NCBI GenBank assembly: GCA_032124675.1
Contig: JAQBDA010000182.1
Span: 1-9,515 of the forward strand
Source: JAQBDA01 sp032124675
GTDB taxonomy: Bacteria; Chloroflexota; Anaerolineae; Anaerolineales; UBA4823
Reading direction: 5' to 3'
Length of the DNA: 9,515 nucleotides
Position 1 is the stretch's first letter. Each line of letters starts with the position of its first letter. A program made the translations under genes and the position numbers. Positions 1 through 6,206 of the stretch are shown here, piece by piece. The notes beneath the pieces are model-generated. The model saw only the letters and a program-made list of their open reading frames with translations. It did not search any database and was not told the DNA's origin.

Positions 1-363
1 CACTAGCGGATCGTCCATGTTGAACGCACCGTAATCCTGGGTGATCTCCTCGCCGGCAGCAATATCTCGAGTAGCAATATCGAAGCCGAACCCGGTGCTG
101 AGGGTGTTGTAGTGGCAGCAGTGGTTGAGATACTTGGCGATATCCCAGCTTATCGAGAAGCTGCCATCTGCTTCGATCACCCCATATTTATAGATTATCT
201 CCTGGTACAGAGGGTTTGTCAGGCGGGGGTCGCCAGGCGGGATAATGATTTCCAGGGCATCATAAGCATAGGTGATAGTACCCATGGGGATATCTGCGGA
301 GGCAACAACCCCATGACCGATGCGTGAACCAATCACTTTTAAGGTGGCATGCGGGTGAATCAA
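1..363 (-). CDS. SET-domain protein, putative protein-lysine methyltransferase (C-terminus cut by window edge)
   Basis: The frame read down from 363 encodes 121 residues and runs off the left edge. It shows a SET fold: an N-terminal IGSRIGHGVVASADIPMGT segment (residues 11-29, the usual 'G.GV.A...I..GT' opening), NHCCHYN at 80-86 (family consensus NHSCxxN) and GEEITQDYG at 104-112 (consensus GEELTxDY). The last two form the AdoMet and lysine channel in SET methyltransferases. TTG at 361-363 is the best start: the only in-frame codons between it and an upstream stop are eight without ATG or GTG, a GGAG lies about 11 nt upstream, and the resulting start (IHPHATLKVIGS) resembles the N-termini of small stand-alone bacterial SET proteins. 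GTG at 334-336 is a possible later start but would remove part of the conserved opening. The substrate is unknown; bacterial members of this type are mostly uncharacterised. It follows the DUF1269 gene by about 105 bp, with a hairpin between them. Confidence 0.8.
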   Translation of the reverse strand, partial: MIHPHATLKVIGSRIGHGVVASADIPMGTITYAYDALEIIIPPGDPRLTNPLYQEIIYKYGVIEADGSFSISWDIAKYLNHCCHYNTLSTGFGFDIATRDIAAGEEITQDYGAFNMDDPLV

Positions 364-395
364 CTGGCAGTCTGCTCCATAAGACGGTTAGAACA

Positions 396-428
396 GATCA
401 CTGCAGGAGCGCCCTCCTGGCAGTGATC
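396..428 (-). terminator. Hairpin between DUF1269 gene and SET gene, possible terminator
   Basis: GATCACTGCAGGAG (396-409) pairs with CTCCTGGCAGTGATC (414-428) with one bulged base and a 4-nt loop. On the minus strand it lies 3' of the DUF1269 gene and upstream of the SET start. The bases that follow on that strand (TGTTCT) are only a poor T-tract, so termination may be partial or Rho-assisted. Confidence 0.5.
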
Positions 429-468
429 AATGGTTACTGGATGTGTTTATTGTAGGTGTCCAGGGCAG

Positions 469-948
469 CTACTTCATACCGCGCCGCAATGCTTCCTCTG
501 ATTCGCTGTCCAGGGTGGTCTGGTAGACCTTGCCTTTGTACATCTGCAGGGTAGCAATCACCTGGCTGGGGTCCGGATCGCGGGAAATGATAAACAGCGC
601 CGAGCCACCTGGCTTCAGCTCCTGGCTGACGTCTTTGACAAAATCCTGGTCGACGCCTTTATCCATGAAATGACCGACGACTGCCCCGCCTACGGCGCCG
701 ATTAGCAGACCTGCAAACGGGAACAGCAGACCGCCAATCAGCAGACCGAGGAAACCACCACCAACTGCGCCGACTTTGGCACCGCGGTCGACCTGGTTTT
801 TAACGTGGATTTTGCCGTTCTCGTCTTTTACGACAACAGCAGAATCATCCAGGCTGATGTAGCCGCCCTTTTCCTGCTTGCTGACCGATTCACGCACCTG
901 CATCGCTTCATCAGGGTCATCATAAACGGTGACAATTAAATATGACAT
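469..948 (-). CDS. DUF1269-family small membrane protein
   Basis: The 159-residue product matches the DUF1269 family, whose function is unknown. The N-terminal part (MSYLIVTVYDDPDEA...) is a short alpha/beta segment. A glycine-rich hydrophobic hairpin follows at about residues 56-93, with GxxxG-like packing (GAVGGGFLGLLIGGLLFPFAG, then LLIGAVGGAVVGHF), consistent with two closely packed membrane helices. The C-terminal half (about 100-145) includes GGSALFIISRDPDP and a predicted soluble domain. In the family the pattern is a small soluble domain around a central glycine zipper. The start is secure: an AAGGAGG Shine-Dalgarno sits just upstream of ATG 946-948. It has its own 170-bp upstream gap and a hairpin downstream, so it is probably a single-gene unit rather than part of the sugar operon. 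It has no obvious functional link to its neighbours. Confidence 0.85.
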   Translation of the reverse strand: MSYLIVTVYDDPDEAMQVRESVSKQEKGGYISLDDSAVVVKDENGKIHVKNQVDRGAKVGAVGGGFLGLLIGGLLFPFAGLLIGAVGGAVVGHFMDKGVDQDFVKDVSQELKPGGSALFIISRDPDPSQVIATLQMYKGKVYQTTLDSESEEALRRGMK

Positions 949-986
949 ATGGCCTCCTTAAAGATTGTAATTTGTCCTCAGGGATT

Positions 987-995
987 ATTTTATCA
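987..995 (-). promoter_or_regulatory. Candidate extended -10 for the DUF1269 gene
   Basis: On the minus strand this reads TGATAAAAT, an extended -10 (TGn followed by a TATAAT-like hexamer) about 40 nt upstream of the DUF1269 start. There is no good -35; the hexamers at 15-17 nt spacing (such as TTTCAG) match poorly. The call rests on one box. Confidence 0.3.
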
Positions 996-1001
996 TCAGG
1001 T

Positions 1002-1049
1002 AATCGGCTGAAAGTGGCTTGAAAGTTTTAATGATGATTACAGCCGATT
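1002..1049. repeat. 9-bp inverted repeat upstream of DUF1269 gene
   Basis: AATCGGCTG (1002-1010) and CAGCCGATT (1041-1049) are perfect inverted copies separated by 30 bp. They lie just upstream of the candidate -10. They could be a spaced operator or the base of a large stem-loop. The rest of the 949-1118 gap is AT-rich and holds no gene I can support. Confidence 0.4.
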
Positions 1050-1118
1050 CCTTAAGCAAGTCGCAGTATTTGATATAGGGGTTTATAAAGATACTTTCGG
1101 CGTATGCCCAGGTGGGTA

Positions 1119-1964
1119 TCAGCCTTTAAGTGCGCCTGCCAGGATGCCGCGGATGAAGTATCTGCCGAGGAACAGGAAGATCAACAGAGGCACGGCTACG
1201 GTTAAGAGTGCTGCTGCCATTTGTAGATTATAAGGAGTAATTGTGCTCCCCTGGGTCATAGCCATCGCTACCTGGGAAGTCAGTGTTTTTGGGCTGCTGA
1301 GCGTAAGGGCGATGAAAAACTCATTCCATACCTGGGTAAATATAATAATCGCAACCGAAGCGTATGCGGGCAGCGAGATGGGGGAAACAACCCTGAAGAA
1401 TATCTGAATTTTGTTCGCTCCGTCAACTTCGGCGGCTTCTTCTAATTCTCTTGGAATCCCCAGGAAAAAGGTGCCCAGCAGGACTGAAGACAGTGGCAGG
1501 TTGATGATCAAATAACTGAGTATCAGGCCAAGATAAGAGTTTGCCAACCCGCTTCTAGCTGTGAGGGTCGTCAATGGGATGATTACCGCCTGATAAGGCA
1601 GGTAAAGCGCAATACCGACCAGGACAAAGATGACCCGGGCGAAAGTTGACTTGTTGCGGCTCAAATAATAACCCGCCAGCCCTCCGAAAAATATTGCCAG
1701 CGCGGTAACGGTGAGCGTGATGATTGTCGAGTTGATGATGGGGCGCTGCATGGGTATCAAGAATTCCCGGCTGCCAATTAATGCCGTCGTGTAGTTCTGA
1801 AACTGTGGCTGGCTGGGGAATGCCAGATAAGTTCGCTGTTGGATCTCCGGCATTGTCTTCAGGGAATTAGTGATCATCACGTAAATCGGTAAAATGTAAA
1901 TACAGGTCAGCCCTATGAGGACGACAAGAACGATGATTTTTATTACCGGGCTTTTGCTTTTCAT
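1119..1964 (-). CDS. CUT1 sugar ABC transporter permease, MalG/GtsC-type
   Basis: This 281-residue inner-membrane protein is the second permease of a carbohydrate-uptake-1 importer. It has six predicted membrane segments, starting with a helix at about residues 8-30. The EAA loop that docks onto the ATPase is at about 176-190 (EEAAEVDGANKIQIF), in the expected place before the last helices. Segments such as YLPYQAVIIPLTTLT (121-135), NLPLSSVLLGTFFLGIPRE (155-173) and the end RYFIRGILAGALKG resemble the GtsC-type permease of glucose/mannose importers more than the maltose MalG. Length is normal for the family. Its ATG overlaps the stop of the preceding permease by 4 bp (ATGA at 1961-1964), so the two are translationally coupled. 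Nothing downstream appears to belong to the operon. The glucose-like substrate is inferred from resemblance. Confidence 0.92.
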   Translation of the reverse strand: MKSKSPVIKIIVLVVLIGLTCIYILPIYVMITNSLKTMPEIQQRTYLAFPSQPQFQNYTTALIGSREFLIPMQRPIINSTIITLTVTALAIFFGGLAGYYLSRNKSTFARVIFVLVGIALYLPYQAVIIPLTTLTARSGLANSYLGLILSYLIINLPLSSVLLGTFFLGIPRELEEAAEVDGANKIQIFFRVVSPISLPAYASVAIIIFTQVWNEFFIALTLSSPKTLTSQVAMAMTQGSTITPYNLQMAAALLTVAVPLLIFLFLGRYFIRGILAGALKG

Positions 1965-2866
1965 TCAAACCACTTCCTGAGGGCGTAGATGGTATAGGGA
2001 ATGACCAGGATGAATGCAAGTAGAAAGATGATCACACCGATAGCTGCACCGGCTGACATCAGGCGTTGATCATAGGCGGTTACGATCATGTTCGTCGCCA
2101 GCACATCGGTCGCAATACCTGGACCGGTTCTGGTTACAATCCACACAATGTCAAACACTTTCAAAGTGCTGATCAGTAGAAGGGATACCAGTACCAGCAG
2201 ACCGGAGCGAATGTTGGGGAGGATGACCGAAAACAGGATTCTGAGTCTGGAAGCGCCGTCGACGATCGCTGCTTCGATCATCTCTTGCAGCTCGTTGGTG
2301 CGGAATGATGATTGAATGATAATGACCGAAAAACCTAAATATTGCCAGATAAATATGAGGATTAACCAATAGGTGGCGGTGGTAGGGTTATTGGTAAACA
2401 TCAATGGAGAATCAATACCCAACCGACCTAAAACGGTATTAAATACGCCTCTCTCCGGCTGGTACATCCAGGACCAGATGGTACCGGTTACCACGAAGGA
2501 CATTGCTACTGGGTAAAGGATAAGCGTCCTGACGTACGATTCAACCCCTGGAAATGGCGCCAATTCCAGCAAATATGCTAAGAATATGGCGACCACCGTC
2601 GTAGGGATCACTCCAAGGATCAGCCATTTCAAGTTATTTTGGACATCCACCCAGAAACGACCCTGGTTGAACAAATAACTGTACCATTTAAACCCGGTCA
2701 AGGTGTAGTCAGGTGCCGTGCTGACCCAGTTCGCCAGGGATACATAAACGTTCCACAACAGGCTACCATATAGAATCAGCAAGAAAAGTATCAGCGGCAA
2801 TGTAAATACCAGGAATTCTGATATCGATACCTTTTTCTGTCTGGGTCGTGCCTTCGCAGAGGTCAA
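1961..2866 (-). CDS. CUT1 sugar ABC transporter permease, MalF/UgpA/GtsB-type
   Basis: This 301-residue membrane protein is the first permease of the CUT1 importer. It has a basic cytoplasmic N-terminus (KARPRQKK), a first helix at about 17-40, further helices at about 80-100, 112-133, 165-185, 222-245 and 272-295, and the EAA loop at 198-211 (EAAIVDGASRLRIL) followed by LPNIRSG. It should pair with the 1119-1964 product to form the heterodimeric channel. TTG at 2864-2866 is the best start: GAGGG (2874-2878) lies 7 nt upstream, no in-frame ATG occurs in the preceding codons, and starting later would remove the basic N-terminus. A gap of 210 bp with two hairpins separates it from the binding-protein gene upstream, which may lower its expression relative to the receptor. 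Confidence 0.92.
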   Translation of the reverse strand: MTSAKARPRQKKVSISEFLVFTLPLILFLLILYGSLLWNVYVSLANWVSTAPDYTLTGFKWYSYLFNQGRFWVDVQNNLKWLILGVIPTTVVAIFLAYLLELAPFPGVESYVRTLILYPVAMSFVVTGTIWSWMYQPERGVFNTVLGRLGIDSPLMFTNNPTTATYWLILIFIWQYLGFSVIIIQSSFRTNELQEMIEAAIVDGASRLRILFSVILPNIRSGLLVLVSLLLISTLKVFDIVWIVTRTGPGIATDVLATNMIVTAYDQRLMSAGAAIGVIIFLLAFILVIPYTIYALRKWFE

Positions 2867-2945
2867 TCTTGTACCCTCATTTTGATAATATACCAGAAGG
2901 GAAAAACATCCCTGATAAAGATGATCCCCCTTTACCAGTCAAAGT

Positions 2946-2982
2946 CAGGTAGGGGTACATATCGTTCATGTACCCCTACCTG
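2946..2982 (-). repeat. Perfect 15-bp hairpin in the binding-protein/permease spacer
   Basis: CAGGTAGGGGTACAT (2946-2960) and ATGTACCCCTACCTG (2968-2982) are exact inverted copies around a 7-nt loop. The hairpin lies between the CUT1 binding-protein gene and its first permease. No T-run follows on the minus strand (ACTTTGACTGG), so it is more likely an mRNA-stabilising or partly attenuating structure than a full terminator. Confidence 0.75.
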
Positions 2983-3009
2983 CATTGTCTAATCAACCTC
3001 GATCCTGGT

Positions 3010-3029
3010 GAATGAGTATCGACTCATTC
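3010..3029 (-). repeat. 8-bp hairpin 3' of CUT1 binding-protein gene
   Basis: GAATGAGT (3010-3017) and ACTCATTC (3022-3029) pair perfectly around an ATCG loop, about 48 bp after the binding-protein stop. It is the first of two hairpins in this spacer. No T-tract follows on the minus strand. Confidence 0.55.
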
Positions 3030-3076
3030 GGCAGCCACTTTCTACTTGCGGTAAGAGGTCTCGTTTATGCTGCCTT

Positions 3077-4507
3077 TTACGGCCATTGATACCAAGATGC
3101 ACCTTCCTTCACGTTGAAGGTATCCATCATGGTGGCTGTTTGCTGGATTGCATCATCAACACTCGGGCTAGAATCGGCGAAGAAGGATGAGATGATAACC
3201 CGGTACTCTACCTGAGCGGGATTCGGGAGAATGGTACCGTGCTGATCTAAGATCAGTTTATCCGGGTTATTGCTCACAAACTCCTGCATCTCCTGGCGGA
3301 TAGGATCCGGGAATTCAGTGGGATCGATATCAGTGCGGGCAAACATGCCGCCCTGAGTAACGTCGGTGGGGATTTGCAGCTCAGGTGAAGCAACCACCGA
3401 CAGCCAGTCCATGCATGCTTCCGGATCTGGTGCGCCAACCGTGCAGCCGTAGGTATCGGGGTGGAAGAGCAGGATGCGCTCTGGCTTGGTGGGGTAGTTC
3501 ACCGCGCCAAAATCAACACCAGGCTGCCAGCCCGAGCCCTGAATGAAGGCACCGATTGCCCAGGTACCCATGATGGTCATGGCTGCCTGTTCAGCACCTA
3601 CCGCGCCGACCGCCTGGTCCCAGGTCAAACTGGAATGATCGCTGTTGATGTAAGGCTGTAGAGCAGCGAATTTTTCCAGAGACTCCTTGAATATGGGGTC
3701 ATTGGCAACATCAACATTGCCCTTGAAGAAATCGACATAGTACTGCGGACCGCCCAGTTCCATCATTATAGTATCGAGCACAAAGACATCCGACCAATTG
3801 TCTTTCGAGCCTACAGCCAGGCAAGCCATATCAGGCTTGGCGGCTTTGATCGCATCGCAGGCAGCCAGCAAGTCGTCATAACCGGTAGGTGCAGATATCC
3901 CAAGCTCGTCGAACAGCTTCTGGTTGTAGTACAAGATATTCTCTAGGTGCATGTTCAATGGGACGGAATATGGATGCCCATTAATAGACACTGCATTGAG
4001 CAGTGGTTTGGGGATCACATCCGCGTATCCGGAGGACGCATAGAATTCATCCAGGGGTTCCAACACATTGCTGTCTACATAGTCTTTCAACTCGGCACCA
4101 CCCAGGGTCTGGAAGGTGTCTGGCGGGATGCCAGCGGTGATGCGGGCTTTCAAAACGATGCGGTGCTCGGTGCCGCCGCCGCCTGGAACCGGATTCTCGA
4201 CAATCTCGACCGCTGGATAGGCCGCGTTCATGGCTGCAAACATCGCATCCGCGGCTTCACGCTCACCGGGACCGGTCCACCAGTGAAAGATCTCCAGTTT
4301 TGGAGTCTCTGGAGCTGCGGTCGGTTCGACAACAACCGTTGTGACCACTTCCTTCACTTCTGGTGTCCCGGCAACTTCTACGATTTGGGTGACGATGACC
4401 GTCTCGACGATTTTCTCAGCGGGCGGCGCAGTGGGCTGAGCGCATGCAGCCAGGAACATGCTGGCGAGCATGAGAATGCTCATCAGAGTCATTGCTTTTT
4501 TAGACAT
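3077..4507 (-). CDS. CUT1 sugar-binding lipoprotein, glucose/galactose-binding type
   Basis: This 476-residue extracellular receptor is the first gene of the CUT1 operon. It has a lipoprotein signal with lipobox LAAC, Cys22 being the lipidated residue. A repetitive Val/Thr/Pro/Glu linker runs over about 23-69 (for example VETVIVTQIVEV), which would tether the receptor to the membrane. The SBP_bac_1 fold starts at LEIFHWWTGPGE (71-82). Landmarks PPDTFQ, YSVPLNMH, ILYYNQKLFDELG, SLTWDQAV and MGTWAIG resemble the glucose/galactose-binding proteins typified by the Thermus thermophilus protein and GtsA, so a hexose is the likely ligand (inference). The mature domain of about 400 residues is of normal length. 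The start is secure: GGAGG lies 6 nt upstream of ATG 4505-4507. It is followed by a two-hairpin spacer and two permeases. No ATPase gene is nearby, so a shared MsmK/MalK-like ATPase elsewhere is probably used. Confidence 0.92.
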   Translation of the reverse strand: MSKKAMTLMSILMLASMFLAACAQPTAPPAEKIVETVIVTQIVEVAGTPEVKEVVTTVVVEPTAAPETPKLEIFHWWTGPGEREAADAMFAAMNAAYPAVEIVENPVPGGGGTEHRIVLKARITAGIPPDTFQTLGGAELKDYVDSNVLEPLDEFYASSGYADVIPKPLLNAVSINGHPYSVPLNMHLENILYYNQKLFDELGISAPTGYDDLLAACDAIKAAKPDMACLAVGSKDNWSDVFVLDTIMMELGGPQYYVDFFKGNVDVANDPIFKESLEKFAALQPYINSDHSSLTWDQAVGAVGAEQAAMTIMGTWAIGAFIQGSGWQPGVDFGAVNYPTKPERILLFHPDTYGCTVGAPDPEACMDWLSVVASPELQIPTDVTQGGMFARTDIDPTEFPDPIRQEMQEFVSNNPDKLILDQHGTILPNPAQVEYRVIISSFFADSSPSVDDAIQQTATMMDTFNVKEGASWYQWP

Positions 4508-4575
4508 CTTCTACCTCCGTGCATAAAATGGTTCTTGTTTGCTTGATGCAGACTTACTCGGGTGAGGTCTTATTT

Positions 4576-4596
4576 AACGGGACTGTTATAGCCGTT
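4576..4596. promoter_or_regulatory. Operator-like inverted repeat over the nearer -10
   Basis: AACGG (4576-4580) and CCGTT (4592-4596) are inverted copies with 11 bp between them, and they straddle the candidate -10 at 4585-4590. A repressor bound here would block that promoter. The arms are short, and I do not recognise the site of a named regulator. Confidence 0.25.
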
Positions 4597-4613
4597 TGCC
4601 TCAATGGGGTGAA
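4585..4613 (-). promoter_or_regulatory. Candidate sigma-70-type promoter for the CUT1 operon (near)
   Basis: On the minus strand TTCACC (4608-4613) and TATAAC (4585-4590) are separated by an ideal 17 bp. The -10 lies about 77 nt upstream of the binding-protein start. The -10 matches consensus at five of six positions and the -35 at four of six. Confidence 0.4.
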
Positions 4614-4691
4614 CGATTTCGCTGCGTCAAATATCTATTCTCCTCCTTTCCAGATGAATTTAATCCGTGAGGCGATTCCTCCAAAAAGGAT

Positions 4692-4729
4692 ATACCAGGA
4701 TATTATTTTGTGTATTACACCCCTGGTAT
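4692..4729. repeat. 8-bp inverted repeat in CUT1 leader
   Basis: ATACCAGG (4692-4699) and CCTGGTAT (4722-4729) are perfect inverted copies with a 22-bp AT-rich spacer. The spacing of about three helical turns between arm centres (30 bp) would place two half-sites on the same DNA face. It could equally be a long-loop RNA hairpin if transcription starts upstream. Confidence 0.4.
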
Positions 4730-4862
4730 CCCTTAAGATACTCCAGCAAGAAACCATCGCAACCGTCTACAAAGTTATGCTAATTGTAAGAATGAATAGG
4801 AATTACAGATACATACGAAATCCAGCATATCTGAATGCTGTCACAAATAAGTATACAATCAT

Positions 4863-4890
4863 ACTCTACCATGAATTATATGTTTGTCAA
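4863..4890 (-). promoter_or_regulatory. Candidate sigma-70-type promoter for the CUT1 operon (far)
   Basis: On the minus strand a perfect TTGACA (4885-4890) is followed after 16 bp by TAGAGT (4863-4868, four of six to consensus). A second TTGACA lies at 4904-4909 but has no matching -10. If used, this start would give a leader of roughly 350 nt. It is an alternative to the nearer candidate. Confidence 0.3.
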
Positions 4891-4937
4891 GAAGTTTTTA
4901 ACCTGTCAAGGGGATGATCACCGCTGAATATGAAAGA

Positions 4938-4972
4938 GGTGTTTTGCAGCGGCTTTGCCGCTGCAAAACACC
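4938..4972 (-). terminator. Strong hairpin terminating the CUT2 operon
   Basis: GGTGTTTTGCAGCGGC (4938-4953) pairs perfectly with GCCGCTGCAAAACACC (4957-4972) around a 3-nt loop, giving a 16-bp stem. It starts about 32 bp after the permease stop on the minus strand. The tail there is TCTTTCATATTC, a modest T-rich run. It is the most terminator-like structure in the window. Confidence 0.75.
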
Positions 4973-5004
4973 CCATTCTGCCATTTTATAGATGACTTCT
5001 AGGT

Positions 5005-6192
5005 CTAATTTCTTGACCTACGGGTGGTGACATCGAATATGACCGCAGCTGCAAGCACTACAGCTCTGACGATATACTGGTAGGAGATATCGATACCCAT
5101 CAAGTTCATGCCGTTTGTCAGTGATGACATAACCAAAGCACCGACGAGCGATCCTATCACAGTACCGACTCCACCTGCTGCTGATACACCGCCAACAAAA
5201 GCCGCTGCGATGGCATCCAGTTCAAACAGTGTTCCGGCAGTTGTTGTGGCAGATTGCAGGCGGGAGGCAAATAATATACCAGCCAATGCAGCGAGCATAC
5301 CCATCGATCCAAAAACCACATGCGTTATGCGTTTAACACTGATACCGCTCAATTCGGCTGCCTCTGGGTTCCCACCAACAGCATAGATGTGTCTGCCAAG
5401 GACTGTCCTTGTGGTCATAAAGTGATACGATATTGCCACTATTAATATGACGACAGCAGTCCACGAAAGACCTCTATCCCCTCCGAGTATCCAAGCGATA
5501 CCCCCGATTAAAACTGAGCCGGCTGCCAGTTTTAATAAGAACATTCCAATCGATGAGACTTCGCCGTTTTGTCTTTGCATTCTAGCGCGAGTAATCATTG
5601 CGCTAGAAACAAATAGAACGATACCCATCAACCCAAGTAATAAAGTAACTTTGTGAAATCCTGGCATTATCGAGTCATAGGGAATATCTGGAATAAAGCC
5701 GTTGCCTATGTCATTAAATGCGTCATTCGTAATAATGATTGTGCCTGTAGATCTGGTTACAAGCTGCAATGCCCCTCTATAACCTAACCATCCCGCAAGC
5801 GTGGCAACAAAAGCAGGGATTCCCAGATCTGCTACCATAAAAGATGTTAGACGCCCGGCTAGAATGCCTAATCCGAGAACAAAAGGGATGACTAAAATAA
5901 TAGGAAGGTCCCACTGTTCCAAGGCGACAGCAGCAATCGCTCCTAGAAACCCTGCTAAAAAACCAACCGATAGGTCAATGTGCCGGATAACAATGACCAA
6001 TGTCATACCTACAGCTAATACGGCAATAAAGCCGGTTTGATTCACCAGATTGACTATATTTCTGGGGGAAATAAATAATCCGTCTGTTGCCAAGGTAAAG
6101 ATAACAACAATAACAAATAAGGCAATGAACATCCCATAATCACGGATATTCCCTCGCAATAATTTGCGAACATCATCCACGAATGACATCAT
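5005..6192 (-). CDS. CUT2 monosaccharide ABC transporter permease, XylH-like
   Basis: This 395-residue polytopic membrane protein is of the BPD_transp_2 (RbsC/XylH) type; XylH is almost the same length (about 393). The conserved GMTLVIVIRHIDLSVG segment lies at 62-77, although the usual GGIDLSVG reads RHIDLSVG here. The cytoplasmic loop that contacts the ATPase is GRHIYAVGGNPEAAELSGI (266-284), followed by a conserved core with DAIAAAFVGGVSAAGGVGTV (326-345) and GMNLMGI. About ten membrane helices are expected, and a homodimer would form the channel. AGGAGG sits 3 nt before the first ATG (6190-6192) and 6 nt before the second (6187-6189), so the second Met may be the true start. It follows the ATPase gene by 14 bp and is the last gene of the operon. 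The substrate is probably a pentose or hexose, inferred from the receptor. Confidence 0.92.
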   Translation of the reverse strand: MMSFVDDVRKLLRGNIRDYGMFIALFVIVVIFTLATDGLFISPRNIVNLVNQTGFIAVLAVGMTLVIVIRHIDLSVGFLAGFLGAIAAVALEQWDLPIILVIPFVLGLGILAGRLTSFMVADLGIPAFVATLAGWLGYRGALQLVTRSTGTIIITNDAFNDIGNGFIPDIPYDSIMPGFHKVTLLLGLMGIVLFVSSAMITRARMQRQNGEVSSIGMFLLKLAAGSVLIGGIAWILGGDRGLSWTAVVILIVAISYHFMTTRTVLGRHIYAVGGNPEAAELSGISVKRITHVVFGSMGMLAALAGILFASRLQSATTTAGTLFELDAIAAAFVGGVSAAGGVGTVIGSLVGALVMSSLTNGMNLMGIDISYQYIVRAVVLAAAVIFDVTTRRSRN

Positions 6193-6206
6193 GTGCCTCC
6201 TCGAGC

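Larger units (their letters stand above)
4508..4937 (-). other. Gene-free leader region of the CUT1 operon
   Basis: This stretch of about 430 bp is AT-rich and holds no gene I can support on either strand. It separates the terminator of the CUT2 operon from the CUT1 binding-protein start. It contains two promoter-like sequences, a 5-bp inverted repeat around the nearer -10, an 8-bp inverted repeat at 4692-4729, and a 6-bp inverted repeat CAGCAT/ATGCTG (4823-4828 and 4835-4840). Purine-rich SD-like runs near 4642-4650 and 4678-4685 are not followed by a convincing reading frame. Expression control of the CUT1 operon most likely resides here. Confidence 0.6.

Noticed and set aside
1090..1120. 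GATAC/GTATC inverted repeat at the end of the CUT1 operon as a terminator
   Set aside because: The 5-bp arms are separated by 21 bp, the inner pairing is poor, and it overlaps the stop codon; a T-rich tail exists but the stem is too weak to call.
3947..4546. 199-codon plus-strand open frame opposite the CUT1 receptor N-terminus
   Set aside because: Antisense to a clear lipoprotein gene; the translation has no family resemblance and the composition looks like a shadow of the linker region.
4592..4650. Possible short leader peptide (TTG with an AGGAGGAG upstream, about nine codons) in the CUT1 leader
   Set aside because: The spacing from SD to TTG is long, the peptide has no run of a regulated amino acid, and no attenuator-terminator pair is visible downstream.
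4519..4917. 132-codon plus-strand open frame in the intergenic leader
   Set aside because: No good Shine-Dalgarno, no recognisable domain, AT-rich, and it would run from inside the CUT1 start region to the CUT2 terminator against the direction of every other gene.
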